Source: Clostridium sp. SM-530-WT-3G (GTDB taxonomy: Bacteria > Bacillota > Clostridia > Clostridiales > Clostridiaceae). Taken from it: 64,000 nucleotides of DNA. The notes beneath the pieces were generated by a model. The model was not told the origin of the DNA. It ran no database searches and worked only from the letters and a program-made list of their open reading frames with translations. Location of the stretch: contig NZ_JABAGC010000003.1 of assembly GCF_012843905.1 (NCBI RefSeq), forward strand, positions 119,866-183,865, in the 5' to 3' direction. The position numbers and the translations under genes are program-made. This document shows, piece after piece, positions 9,589 through 18,749 of the stretch (position 1 is its first letter; each line of letters opens with the position of its first letter).

Positions 9589-10467
9589 ATGCAAGATAAG
9601 ATAGTAAGAGCGACAGCTAAAAATGATATGGTTAGAATTATAGCAGGCATTACTACTAATTTAGTAAATGAAGGAGCTAAACTTCATGATACTACTCCAG
9701 TAGCATCAGCTGCATTTGGAAGAATGCTTACAGCTGGAGCTTTAATGGGTACTACATTAAAAAGTGAAAAAGAAGTTCTTACATTAAAGATAAATGGTGG
9801 CGGAGAAATTAATGGAATAACAGTAACTGCTCATGAAAATGGTATTGTTAAAGGTGTTATAGGAAATCCATACATAGATAGACCATTAAATGAAAAGGGA
9901 AAATTAGATGTAGGCGGAGCTGTTGGTACAGATGGTATGCTTTATGTTATAAAGGATTTAGGATTAAGAGATCCATATGTAGGACAGGTAAAAATTCAAA
10001 CTGGTGAAATTGCAGAAGATTTTGCTTATTACTTCACAGTTTCAGAACAAACTCCATCAGCTGTAGCATTAGGAGTTTTAGTAGATAGAGATTTATCTAT
10101 AAAAGCAGCAGGAGGATTTATAATTCAAATGCTTCCAGGTGCAGATGAACTTCTTGCAGATGCTATTACTTATAGACTTCAAGAAATACCACCAATAACT
10201 ACATTAATAAGTGAAGGAAAAACTATAGAAGAAATATTAGAATACATATTCGAAGGAATGGATTTAAAAATATTAGAATCTGTAGAGCCTGCATATAGAT
10301 GTGATTGCTCAAGAGAAAGAGTAGAAAAAGCATTAATATCAATAGGTAAAGATGATCTTCAAGAATTATATGATGATGGAAAAACAGAAGAAATAGTATG
10401 TAATTTCTGTAACAAGAAATACGAATTTACTCACGAAGATATTGGTGAAATATTAAAAAATAAATAA
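9589..10467 (+). CDS. hslO: Redox-regulated chaperone Hsp33
   Basis: Hsp33 is a holdase that is activated when oxidation releases its zinc. The protein is 292 aa, the normal size. The N-terminal chaperone domain is followed by the C-terminal zinc switch with CDC ([10 protein letters not shown]) and CNFC ([10 protein letters not shown]), giving the complete CXC-CXXC ligand set. I chose ATG 9589, which has TAGGAG 9 bases upstream; an ATG at 9580 overlaps that ribosome binding site. It has its own promoter and terminator. In an anaerobe it would serve oxygen or hypochlorite defence. Confidence 0.96.
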   Translation: MQDKIVRATAKNDMVRIIAGITTNLVNEGAKLHDTTPVASAAFGRMLTAGALMGTTLKSEKEVLTLKINGGGEINGITVTAHENGIVKGVIGNPYIDRPLNEKGKLDVGGAVGTDGMLYVIKDLGLRDPYVGQVKIQTGEIAEDFAYYFTVSEQTPSAVALGVLVDRDLSIKAAGGFIIQMLPGADELLADAITYRLQEIPPITTLISEGKTIEEILEYIFEGMDLKILESVEPAYRCDCSRERVEKALISIGKDDLQELYDDGKTEEIVCNFCNKKYEFTHEDIGEILKNK

Positions 10468-10480
10468 GGTTTATAAATAC

Positions 10481-10513
10481 AAAAAAAGCTTCACATGTGT
10501 GGAGCTTTTTTTC
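10481..10513 (+). terminator. Terminator of hslO
   Basis: AAAAAAGCTTCACA and TGTGGAGCTTTTTT form a stem with one mismatch and a very small loop, followed by a T run. Confidence 0.88.
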
Positions 10514-10700
10514 TGAGTAATTTTACTTATTAAAATATTATAAATATAAAAATTTATAATAAACATTATAATTATTTATAATAAATGGAATTTTAGTGAA
10601 AAAATATTTGGATTTTTTTATGTTTTTGTGAAAAAATATTAAATTTATGCGATAATATAAATTGTAAATTTGAACAATAAATAAAAAGAGGAGAAGATTA

Positions 10701-11984
10701 ATGAAAAAACAAGGAAGTTTAAAGGCATTGCTTCCATTACTTGTGTTTTTAATTGTATACATAGGTACTTCAGCAATAGCCGGCGACATGTATGCAGTAT
10801 CTGTTATAATACCTTTTTCAGCAGCAGCAATTACTGCGCTTATAATGAATAAAAATAAATCATTAAATGAAAAGTTAGATATATTCTGTACTGGAGCAGG
10901 TGATAATAATGTTATTTTAATGGTATTAATATTTATTTTAGCAGGAGCATTTGCTCAAGTAGCAAAAGATATGGGTGCTGTTGATTCAACAGTAAATCTT
11001 GGCTTATCTGTACTTCCAAGTGGATTGCTTGTTGTAGGATTATTTTTAATAGCATGTTTTATTGCATTATCTGTTGGTACATCTGTAGGAACAATAGTTG
11101 CGCTAGTACCTATTGCAGTAGCAGTTGCAGAAAAGACAGGAGTTCTTTTACCAATTGTAGTAGGAGCAGTTGTAGGTGGTGCAATGTTTGGAGATAACTT
11201 ATCAATTATTTCAGATACGACAATTGCAGCAACAAGAACTCAAGGCTGTGATATGAAGGACAAGTTCAAAATGAATTTTAGAATAGTTCTTCCAGCAGCA
11301 ATTCTAACAACAATAATATTTTGGGCTATTACTTTAAATTCAGGAACTGTAGTTATGGAACAGCTGGATTTTAGTCTCATAAAAATAATTCCTTATTTAG
11401 TTGTAATTATTGCAGCATTATGTGGAATGAATGTTGTGGTAATACTTCTTTTAGGAATAATTTTGGCAGGAGGAATAGGCTTATACTATGGAGCATTTGA
11501 TATAATAAGCTTATGTCAATCCATGGCAAATGGTATTTCGGGAATGAGTGAATTAATTGTTGTTACATTATTAATGGCTGGAACTATATCACTTATAAAA
11601 GAAAATGGTGGTATAGAATTTATATTACATAAAGGATTTAAAAAATTTAAAAATAAGAGAAATGCAGAACTTGGTATTGGTGCTCTTGTAAGCTTTGTTG
11701 ATGTATGTACAGCAAATAATACTATAGCAATAGTAACAGTAGGACCTATAGCAAAGGATATTTCAGATGAGTTTGATTTAGAACCTAAGAGAGTTGCAGG
11801 GATTATGGATATGTTCTCGTGCGTATTCCAAGGTCTTATTCCATATGGTGCACAGCTTATTTCAGCAGCTGGTATTGCAGCGATTTCACCATTCGCTATT
11901 ATGAAATATTTATATTATCCATATTTAATGGGTATATGCGCAATAATATCTATATTCTGGTATCATAGAAAAGAAGCTAAATAG
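10701..11984 (+). CDS. Na+/H+ antiporter, NhaC family
   Basis: A 427-aa polytopic membrane protein with about 10-12 helices. The VGTSVGTIVALVPIAVAVA and GGAMFGDNLSIISDTTIAA segments are the signature of NhaC-type transporters, with the GDN motif in the ion-translocating core. A second inverted-repeat equivalent lies around FVDVCTANNTIAIVT. It probably exchanges sodium or a small organic ion for protons; NhaC relatives also include malate/lactate exchangers, so the substrate is open. It is monocistronic, has an AAAGAGGAGAAG ribosome binding site and is followed by a terminator. Confidence 0.85.
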   Translation: MKKQGSLKALLPLLVFLIVYIGTSAIAGDMYAVSVIIPFSAAAITALIMNKNKSLNEKLDIFCTGAGDNNVILMVLIFILAGAFAQVAKDMGAVDSTVNLGLSVLPSGLLVVGLFLIACFIALSVGTSVGTIVALVPIAVAVAEKTGVLLPIVVGAVVGGAMFGDNLSIISDTTIAATRTQGCDMKDKFKMNFRIVLPAAILTTIIFWAITLNSGTVVMEQLDFSLIKIIPYLVVIIAALCGMNVVVILLLGIILAGGIGLYYGAFDIISLCQSMANGISGMSELIVVTLLMAGTISLIKENGGIEFILHKGFKKFKNKRNAELGIGALVSFVDVCTANNTIAIVTVGPIAKDISDEFDLEPKRVAGIMDMFSCVFQGLIPYGAQLISAAGIAAISPFAIMKYLYYPYLMGICAIISIFWYHRKEAK

Positions 11985-11988
11985 TTAG

Positions 11989-12033
11989 AAAAGATCATTT
12001 AATATTAAGATGTTAAATGGTCTTTTTATTTTT
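11989..12033 (+). terminator. Terminator of the NhaC-family gene
   Basis: AAAGATCATTTAA and TTAAATGGTCTTT pair with a wobble and are followed by a T-rich tail. Confidence 0.82.
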
Positions 12034-12196
12034 ATAAAGTTTTAGATTTTAACCCAAGTAATAACTAAAAATACAATGGTCAGTTAATAGCATTAATAAA
12101 ATAAGTGAGTTATTTCCGTATATAAAATTTAATTTTAACATGTACATATATAAAGTAATATATTAAAAGTATATATTCTAAAAAGGGGAAAAATCA

Positions 12197-13066
12197 GTGT
12201 CACATAAACATAAGAAAAGGAAGAAAGAATGTAGCTTTGATTTTAGTAATATTTCTAAAGATGATATTGATGAACTAAATCTGATATATTTTCAAGTGAA
12301 TACAGTTTGATTACTTGTATATGCAGATTTGATGTATTATTTTGCAGTAATTACGGCAATTAGTGATGTTATGACCGAAAATGGAAGCCAAAGAAATGGT
12401 TTTAAAAGTGATAGATTGCTGATTAAGTATTCAATATTAGGTGTTTGGGTGTATATATATTTAACTATGATAAATATTATTAGGTATAAAACTTTGCAAA
12501 TTCGCAAAGCATACGGTAAATTTAAATTTTCTCTTATGCCTAATTTATTTATAATTACAGGTTCTATATTAAATATTGTTACTTATTTATATTTTTATCA
12601 AGGAGCAAATGAATTCTTAAGTAGGGATGTCGGTGGCCTTTCTTTTTCAAATGATAATAATAAAAATCACATATTAGCTTTGTTAAATGCTCAGAAGAAT
12701 ACTATGATTATAAGATTTTATGCTGATTATTTATTTTTTAAAGCATCAATTGAGAGTATGGTTGTTATTGAAAGTAAATATAATAAAGAAATGAAAGAAT
12801 CTGAAATTCCTAATCCAGATATAACAGCAATAAATTCGCAATTTTTATATTTGGTTTCTAGAACAATAATATGGCAGATTGCAGTAAAACGTTTGGAGAT
12901 TGTAATTAATAGTATTGATGCTGAGACCAGTTACAGTAGTTTTCTAAATGGAGAAATATTAGCTGGACGAGGAAATTTTTATGGAATTATTGCTAATATA
13001 TTTGCGTTTATAGGTTTTTCTGAAATATCTAATAGAAATAATATTCAGCCTATATTTGGAGGTTAA
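12197..13066 (+). pseudogene. Putative membrane protein interrupted by an in-frame TGA
   Basis: A single frame runs from GTG 12197 (with AAAAGGGGA upstream) to TAA 13066 and would encode 289 aa, but codon 38 is TGA at 12308-12310. Before it lies a basic start (SHKHKKRKKE) and an acidic stretch; after it come two hydrophobic segments (LGVWVYIYLTMINII and LMPNLFIITGSILNIVTYLYFY) and a C-terminal GRGNFYGIIANIFAFIGFSE. I do not recognise the family. The frame is otherwise free of stops on both sides, so the nonsense change looks recent, or is a sequencing error. A terminator follows. Confidence 0.6.
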
Positions 13067-13096
13067 TAAGAAATTTATATATGGTTAATAATAAAG

Positions 13097-13130
13097 AATA
13101 CAGTATATTTTTGTATACTGTATTTTTTAT
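13097..13130 (+). terminator. Terminator after the interrupted membrane protein gene
   Basis: A perfect 11-bp stem, AATACAGTATA with TATACTGTATT, is followed by a run of six T residues. Confidence 0.88.
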
Positions 13131-13230
13131 TTTCTAGAAAATTATATTTAATAAAAAACTAAGAACAATTTCTAAGGGTAGCAGAGATACATAATTACAA
13201 AGAAGAATTCTATGCGAGAAAAAGTACATG

Positions 13231-13250
13231 AAGGTTATGCGATTAACCTT
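13231..13250 (+). promoter_or_regulatory. Candidate LacI-family operator
   Basis: The 20-base palindrome AAGGTTATGCGATTAACCTT has a central CG, as in many LacI/PurR-type operators. It abuts the -35 box of the promoter of the LacI-type gene, suggesting autoregulation. Confidence 0.5.
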
Positions 13251-13278
13251 TGAATTTATATTAGGCGTGTGTTAATAT
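13250..13278 (+). promoter_or_regulatory. Promoter of the LacI-type regulator gene
   Basis: TTGAAT (13250-13255) and TAATAT (13273-13278) are separated by 17 bases, 50 bases before the start codon. Confidence 0.6.
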
Positions 13279-13327
13279 CAAATTAAAGATACATTTTTTG
13301 GAAGTATTTTAATGGAGGAGTGATAAA

Positions 13328-14368
13328 TTGGAGGAAGAACGGAAAAATAGAGTTAGGATAATTGATATAGCAGAAGAACTAGGGGTAAGCACCGCAACTG
13401 TATCTAATGTGATAAATGGTAAAACTAAAAAAATATCTGATAAAACAATTGAAAGAGTTCAAAAGAAGCTAGAAGAGAGGAATTATATACCTAATATGGC
13501 TGCGGTTCTTTTAGCACAAAACAGTTCCCAAATAGTATGTGTTATCATATCTGACCATGACAAATATGAAGGAAGTGTAATGCAGGATCCTTTTGTTTCA
13601 TCATTAATAGATAAACTTGAGCATGAAGTAGAAAAAAATAATTATTTTATGATGATAAAGAAAACTAGAAATATAAATGAAGTAGTAAAATATGCTTCAA
13701 TGTGGAATATGGCAGGACTTATTTTAATAGGCTTTTGTGCTCAAGAATACGATAATCTAAGAAAAAGAATACATGTTCCATTTGTTGTTATGGATGGTTT
13801 TTTTGAGCCAAAGGAGAAGTGCGCTAATATAGGAATTGATGATTTTATAGGCGGTTATATTATGGGGCAATACTTAATTAAGAAAGGTCATAAAAGGGTG
13901 ATGTATGTTTCTGATAATGATATGTGTATGGATCATAACAGGTATATTGGGTTGAAACAAGCTTTTAAAGATAATAATGTTGAAAAATATAATATAAACT
14001 TAGAAATTATCCCAATGATGAAGGAGCAGCGTTTTTTACATTATAAGAAAATTACAGAAAAATTAAGATCATTTACTGCTATTTTTTGTGCTTCAGATGC
14101 TTATGCAATAGAGCTTATGAATTATCTTATGGATAATGGATACAACATTCCAGAAGATATATCCATAGTGGGATTTGATGATATACATGAAGCTACAATA
14201 GTAAGGCCAGCTCTTACAACTATAAAGCAGGATGTTGGATTAAGAGCAGAAAAGGCTATGAAATTATTAACTGAACTTATAAATGGAGATATTGAAGAAA
14301 ATAATATAGTACTACCAGTTAAACTTGTTATAAGAGACAGTGTTAAGTCTTTAAAAAATCTAGATTAA
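13328..14368 (+). CDS. LacI/GalR-family transcriptional regulator
   Basis: A 346-aa DNA-binding regulator. The helix-turn-helix and hinge (IIDIAEELGVSTATVSNVING at residues 11-31) are canonical, followed by the periplasmic-binding-like effector domain ending in SIVGFDDIHEATIVRPALTTIKQD. The effector is unknown. It starts with TTG 13328 behind GGAGGAG at a spacing of 7. It stands 32 bases before an AAC(3)-like acetyltransferase gene with no terminator between, so the two are probably cotranscribed. A palindrome upstream may be its own operator. Confidence 0.9.
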   Translation: MEEERKNRVRIIDIAEELGVSTATVSNVINGKTKKISDKTIERVQKKLEERNYIPNMAAVLLAQNSSQIVCVIISDHDKYEGSVMQDPFVSSLIDKLEHEVEKNNYFMMIKKTRNINEVVKYASMWNMAGLILIGFCAQEYDNLRKRIHVPFVVMDGFFEPKEKCANIGIDDFIGGYIMGQYLIKKGHKRVMYVSDNDMCMDHNRYIGLKQAFKDNNVEKYNINLEIIPMMKEQRFLHYKKITEKLRSFTAIFCASDAYAIELMNYLMDNGYNIPEDISIVGFDDIHEATIVRPALTTIKQDVGLRAEKAMKLLTELINGDIEENNIVLPVKLVIRDSVKSLKNLD

Positions 14369-14400
14369 TTTAATTATTAATATCTATGGGAGGATGAATT

Positions 14401-15204
14401 ATGGTTAATATAGAAAAAGAAAGACAGATAGTATTAAAAGAAGACTTAATTAAAGGATTTAAAAAAGTAGGATTAAAAGAAGGACAATCTATAATGGTTC
14501 ATACATCATTAAGCAGTTTAGGTTTTGTTTGTGGAGGACCGCAGATTGTAATTGAAGCACTTATAGAATGCGTAGGAAAAGAGGGGACTATAATGATGCC
14601 TGCTCAAAGTTGGAAGAACCTAGACCCAGAGACTGGTGTCCATTGGGAAGAACCTAAAGAATGGTGGCAGATTATAAGAGATAATTGGCCAGCATACAAT
14701 AAAGATATTACTCCAACAAATACTATGGGGGTTGTTGCAGAAATGTTTAGAAAATGGCCTGGTACAAAAAGAAGTGACCATCCAGCAAGATCAGTTGCAG
14801 CATTGGGGAAATATGCAGATTATTTAACTGAAAATCATGATTTATGCAATATATTTGGTGAAGATTCTCCTATAGATAGGCTGTATAAATTGGATGGATA
14901 CGTTCTTTTAATTGGAGTTGGATATGATAAGAATACATCTATACATTTAGCTGATGCAAAAGCAGAATATCCAGGGAAACATAACATTAAAGAAAGTAGT
15001 GCTGTAATGGTTAATGGAGTGAGAAAATGGATATCTTATGAAACTCTTGCTGTAGATGGAGAAGATTTTATTGAAATTGGAGCAGATTTTGAGAAGGAAT
15101 ATAATGTTAATGAGGTTGATATAGGGAATGCAGTAGTAAAGTTTATGAGACAGAGAGATATTGTTGATTATGCTGTTAAGTGGATTGAAAATAATAGAAA
15201 GTAA
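14401..15204 (+). CDS. AAC(3)-family (aminoglycoside 3-N-acetyltransferase-like) protein
   Basis: A 267-aa protein of the Antibiotic_NAT (YokD/AAC(3)) family, which uses acetyl-CoA to acetylate amino groups. Typical blocks are VHTSLSSLGFVCGGPQIVIEALIECVG at the start, GTIMMPAQSW, TNTMGVVAEMFRKWPGTKRSDHPARSVAALG and LLIGVGYDKNTSIHLADAKA, including the His and Asp of the active-site region. Many family members in Firmicutes are not proven resistance enzymes. Cotranscription with a LacI-type regulator suggests control by a small ligand. The start ATG has GGGAGGATGA upstream. Confidence 0.85.
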   Translation: MVNIEKERQIVLKEDLIKGFKKVGLKEGQSIMVHTSLSSLGFVCGGPQIVIEALIECVGKEGTIMMPAQSWKNLDPETGVHWEEPKEWWQIIRDNWPAYNKDITPTNTMGVVAEMFRKWPGTKRSDHPARSVAALGKYADYLTENHDLCNIFGEDSPIDRLYKLDGYVLLIGVGYDKNTSIHLADAKAEYPGKHNIKESSAVMVNGVRKWISYETLAVDGEDFIEIGADFEKEYNVNEVDIGNAVVKFMRQRDIVDYAVKWIENNRK

Positions 15205-15262
15205 GAATAATATTATTGCTAATTAAATTTATGTGTTGATTATAATATAGTAAAAAGTTATT

Positions 15263-15317
15263 AGCTGGATAAATTGGATGTGTATAAGATACATTGACCA
15301 TTTATCCAGCTTTTTTA
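15263..15317 (+). terminator. Terminator of the LacI/AAC(3) unit
   Basis: AGCTGGATAAATTGG and CCATTTATCCAGCT form a long stem followed by six T residues. Confidence 0.85.
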
Positions 15318-15354
15318 TATAAGAAAATTCTGTGAAGTTTAGTAGAATGTAATT

Positions 15355-16230
15355 TTAATCTATATTTTGTATTTCTTTAGAAGTAAATGAAAATTTAGAA
15401 CTTTTATTTTTAAATACTCCATAAATCCATACAATGAATAAAGATAAGAACTGTGCAAACATAACCCTTACAATTTGCAGGCTATCAGTTTGTATTGGAG
15501 TTATTACATGAAGAAGATTTATTATTGAATTATTGAATGTATGAAAGAAGAAACCAGTCCATAGGGCACCAGTATATTTAACTAAAAGACCGAGTTTTAT
15601 TCCTACTATAAATGATAGCATTATATATCCTATTCCCATGAAAAGAGCAGCATTTAAGCTCATATCACCGTCTAAATAACTTCTTATAGTCATAACTATA
15701 TGCCAAAGTCCGAAAAAAGCACTTTGTATTAAATTGCTTACAGCAAAAGAGTATTTTTTTAGGCATAGCTTTAAAAATAATCCTCTAAATATGCCTTCTT
15801 CCATTAGAGAATTTATTAAGTTAAATACTATAGGGAGAGTAATTAGAAATAAAGAAGTATTTTTTACAGTAGACCCAGTTATGGAAAATCCACTACTATA
15901 GAATTCCAACCATATATTTGTATTATTAATTTTTAAAATTATTATTTCAATGAAATATGAAATAGAGAAGGTAATAAGTCCTAATATCATTCCTAAAAGA
16001 AATCCATGGAATAATGATTTCCTTTTAAAGCCTATAGAATTCCAGCTAAAGGAATAATATTTTAATCCAAATGCAAGTATTAGAATACCTAAGATTTTAT
16101 GAATGAAGTTCTCTTGTATGATTGTTTGGTCAGTTCGTATTATAAATGTTTCTATAAGCCTAAAAATAAAGCATATTGAGAAAAGTAAAACTAATGGTTT
16201 CATATTAAATGATTTTTTTATGGGAATCAT
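15355..16230 (-). CDS. CPBP-family intramembrane metalloprotease
   Basis: A 291-aa membrane protein with about eight helices. It carries the three CPBP (CAAX protease/Abi) motifs: EEGIFR near residue 144, FGLWH and HTFNN, which supply the catalytic glutamates and the metal-binding histidines. Bacterial members process peptides such as bacteriocins or act in membrane signalling; the target here is unknown. AGGAGG lies 8 bases before the ATG. No bacteriocin gene is seen next to it. Confidence 0.85.
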   Translation of the reverse strand: MIPIKKSFNMKPLVLLFSICFIFRLIETFIIRTDQTIIQENFIHKILGILILAFGLKYYSFSWNSIGFKRKSLFHGFLLGMILGLITFSISYFIEIIILKINNTNIWLEFYSSGFSITGSTVKNTSLFLITLPIVFNLINSLMEEGIFRGLFLKLCLKKYSFAVSNLIQSAFFGLWHIVMTIRSYLDGDMSLNAALFMGIGYIMLSFIVGIKLGLLVKYTGALWTGFFFHTFNNSIINLLHVITPIQTDSLQIVRVMFAQFLSLFIVWIYGVFKNKSSKFSFTSKEIQNID

Positions 16231-16612
16231 ATATTAATCCTCCTTTAATTTTAATATTTATTTTAAATTAATATTAGATTTAATAATATTAGATTTAGTA
16301 TCAATAAGATTTTCTAGAAGGTTAGATGATAATGTGAGTACTGAATTGTTAAATTTGTTATTGATAATTTTACTGTAAGAGGCATTATTCTTTGGAATAT
16401 ATTATTTTATTAATTCTAATTTTTGTTTTATATACATTTATATTAACATAAAATTCCAAAATAGTAAGATAAAAAATAAGTATTTTTAAATTATTAAACC
16501 ATACAAAAGGGAAAATTATCGTCATTCAATAATATTATGTGAAAAATATTAATAAAAGTATATAAAAAATAAAGCAATGTTCGTGAAAATAGGCGAAAAT
16601 TTAAAAAAGTTG

Positions 16613-16641
16613 TTGATTTTTTCTAAAATATAGGATAAAAT
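16613..16641 (+). promoter_or_regulatory. Promoter of the riboswitch-FAD dehydrogenase unit
   Basis: TTGATT (16613-16618) and TAAAAT (16636-16641) are 17 bases apart. The transcript would start near 16648, giving a leader that includes the aptamer. Confidence 0.55.
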
Positions 16642-16685
16642 GATTTTGAAAATAGAATGATTAAAAAGAAAAACGCTTTATTATT

Positions 16686-16757
16686 CACTTATATAAGTCT
16701 TGCAATATGGGGAGGATGTTTCTACTGAGCTACCGTAAATTGCTCATACTATAAGTG
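16686..16757 (+). ncRNA. Purine riboswitch aptamer, guanine-type by its conserved C
   Basis: P1 is a perfect 8-bp pair, CACTTATA (16686-16693) with TATAAGTG (16750-16757). Inside are the conserved AATATGG loop L2, the junction GTTTCTAC, and P3 (TGAGC with GCTCA) closing the loop CCGTAAA. The base before the 3' P1 strand is C, the equivalent of C74 in xpt, which specifies guanine or hypoxanthine rather than adenine. P2 has one G-G mismatch, and the P3-to-P1 junction (TAC) has one extra base compared with xpt. No terminator follows, so control is probably at translation of the flavoprotein 44 bases downstream. Confidence 0.85.
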
Positions 16758-16801
16758 CTTGCGAAAGTTTTATCATTGGTAAACAAAGGGAGATGTATAT
16801 T

Positions 16802-18232
16802 ATGAAGTATGATTTAATAATAGTAGGTGCAGGTCCAGCTGGAATATTTACAGCTTACGAGCTAAAGAAACATAAACCAGAAGCAGAAATTCTTTTAATT
16901 GAAGAGGGCAGAAGTGTAGATAAAAGACAATGTCCTAAAAATAAATTAAAGAAATGTGTTTCTTGTAAGCCTTACTGTAATATAACTTCCGGGGTTTCAG
17001 GTGCAGGAGCATTTTCAGATGGAAAATTATCACTTAGCTACGAAGTTGGAGGAGATCTTCCAGAGTTGGTTGGCGCTGATGTAGCACAAGAATATATAGA
17101 TTATACTGATTCAATTTACTTAGAATTTGGTGCTGATACACATGTTGAAGGTATAGGCAACAATGAAGCAGTAAAAGATATAAGAAAAAAAGCAATACAG
17201 GCAGGCTTGAAATTAGTTGACTGTCCAATAAGACATTTAGGAACAGAAAAAGCTCATGAACTATATTTAAAGCTTCAAAATCATTTAATAGATTCTGGTG
17301 TTGAGTTAAGATGTGAAACTGTAGTTAAAGATCTTATAATAGAAGATGGTACAATCAAAGGAGTACTTCTTTCAGATTCAATGACTAAATCTAAAGATGA
17401 AAGAGTTGAAAGTGAAAAGGTAGTAGTGGCTACAGGTAGAAAAGGAGCAGACTGGCTTAAAGATATGTGTGTTGCACATGATATAGACCATAGAGCAGGA
17501 ACTGTAGATATTGGAGTAAGAGTAGAGCTTAGAAATGAAATTATGGAAAGTGTTAATAAGGTCCTTTATGAATCAAAGCTTATAGGTCATCCAGCTCCAT
17601 TTAAGGATCAAGTAAGAACATTCTGCCAAAATCCAGGTGGATTTGTAAGTCAAGAAAACTATGATAATAACCTTGCAGTTGTAAATGGACATTCATATAA
17701 GGAAAAGAAATCAAATAATACTAACCTTGCTATATTAAGCTCACATAACTTCTCAAAACCATTCAATGAACCAATTGAATATGGTAGAAAGGTCGCTGAA
17801 TTAGTAAACATGCTTGGTAACGGAAGTATATTAGTGCAAAGATTCGGTGATATTCTTGATGGAAAAAGAACTTGGGAAAAAGAATTAATACAATCAAATA
17901 CAAAACATACTTTAGTAGATGCTGTAGCAGGAGATATTACAGCAGCAATACCTTATAGAACTATGACTAACATTATAAATTTCATACAAGCTATGGATGT
18001 AGTAGTACCAGGCTTTGCAAGTCCTGAAACTTTACTTTATGGACCAGAAGTTAAATTCTATAGCAATAAGATTATATTAGATGAAAACTTTGAAACAAAC
18101 ATCAAAGGTCTTCACTGCTTAGGAGATTCAAGCGGATGGACAAGAGGATTAATGATGGCTTCAGCTATGGGAGTTATGATGGGAAGAAAACTTTCAAGTT
18201 CTGTTAAAGAAAAGGAATTTGCCACAGTATAA
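16802..18232 (+). CDS. FAD-dependent dehydrogenase, COG2509 type
   Basis: A 476-aa flavoprotein. The N-terminal dinucleotide-binding motif GAGPAG (residues 9-14) is followed by a four-cysteine segment (C-X7-C-X2-C-X3-C around residues 41-56) and ITSGVSGAGAFSDGKLS, typical of the uncharacterised COG2509 NAD(FAD)-utilising dehydrogenases. The C-terminal LHCLGDSSGWTRGLMMASAMGVMMG closes the FAD site. The start is ATG 16802, 9 bases after GGGAG; the earlier ATG 16793 lies against that site. It is the sole gene behind a purine riboswitch and ends in a terminator. A link to purine chemistry is inferred from the switch only. Confidence 0.85.
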   Translation: MKYDLIIVGAGPAGIFTAYELKKHKPEAEILLIEEGRSVDKRQCPKNKLKKCVSCKPYCNITSGVSGAGAFSDGKLSLSYEVGGDLPELVGADVAQEYIDYTDSIYLEFGADTHVEGIGNNEAVKDIRKKAIQAGLKLVDCPIRHLGTEKAHELYLKLQNHLIDSGVELRCETVVKDLIIEDGTIKGVLLSDSMTKSKDERVESEKVVVATGRKGADWLKDMCVAHDIDHRAGTVDIGVRVELRNEIMESVNKVLYESKLIGHPAPFKDQVRTFCQNPGGFVSQENYDNNLAVVNGHSYKEKKSNNTNLAILSSHNFSKPFNEPIEYGRKVAELVNMLGNGSILVQRFGDILDGKRTWEKELIQSNTKHTLVDAVAGDITAAIPYRTMTNIINFIQAMDVVVPGFASPETLLYGPEVKFYSNKIILDENFETNIKGLHCLGDSSGWTRGLMMASAMGVMMGRKLSSSVKEKEFATV

Positions 18233-18251
18233 AAACAGATGATATTTAAAT

Positions 18252-18286
18252 AAAAGACTGTTGCCCAAAATGGCAATGGTCTTTTT
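18252..18286 (+). terminator. Terminator of the FAD dehydrogenase gene
   Basis: AAAGACTGTTGCC pairs with GGCAATGGTCTTT and is followed by a T run. Confidence 0.87.
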
Positions 18287-18390
18287 ATATGTAAATTTAT
18301 TATTTATAACTATAAAAGCATATTTTTCATATTGAAATCTTATTATACAAGGTGTATTATGAATTAACAAACAAGTATGAGGTGAGTATT

Positions 18391-18654
18391 ATGAGTAAAA
18401 ATAGAACTTACAAAGTAGAAGAAAAGAAGAAGAAGAAAAATAAAAGCAAAGTTATAAAAGGTGGATATGTTTCATCATTAACTGGAGTATCACAAAGTGA
18501 TAGAGCAGAATTATTTAAAGAACAAAGAAGAGGTTCTGGAGTATTTGAAAATAAGAAAAGAAAATCAATGTTAAAGCCAAAGCATAAGAAAGTTAATTAT
18601 CAAAACGATAATTGCAAATCTTATGCTTATTATTTTGCAAATAATATTGCGTAA
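18391..18654 (+). CDS. Hypothetical lysine-rich small protein
   Basis: An 87-aa strongly basic protein with an N-terminal lysine cluster (EEKKKKKNKSK), a short middle block VIKGGYVSSLTGVSQSDRAELFKEQRRGSGVFENKK and no membrane segment. I do not recognise a family. The ATG at 18391 has GAGGTGAG 5 bases upstream, which is convincing for translation; the longer frame from 18352 is not needed. It sits alone between a terminator and a VOC gene. Its charge suggests nucleic-acid or spore-DNA association, but this is a guess. Confidence 0.65.
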   Translation: MSKNRTYKVEEKKKKKNKSKVIKGGYVSSLTGVSQSDRAELFKEQRRGSGVFENKKRKSMLKPKHKKVNYQNDNCKSYAYYFANNIA

Positions 18655-18749
18655 ATTCTCATATATATTTATAATGGCAAGTATGTTTTAGGTTTGGATA
18701 TTCAATATACATAGGGGTTAGATATATTAAGGTAGGAGAGTGGACAAAA

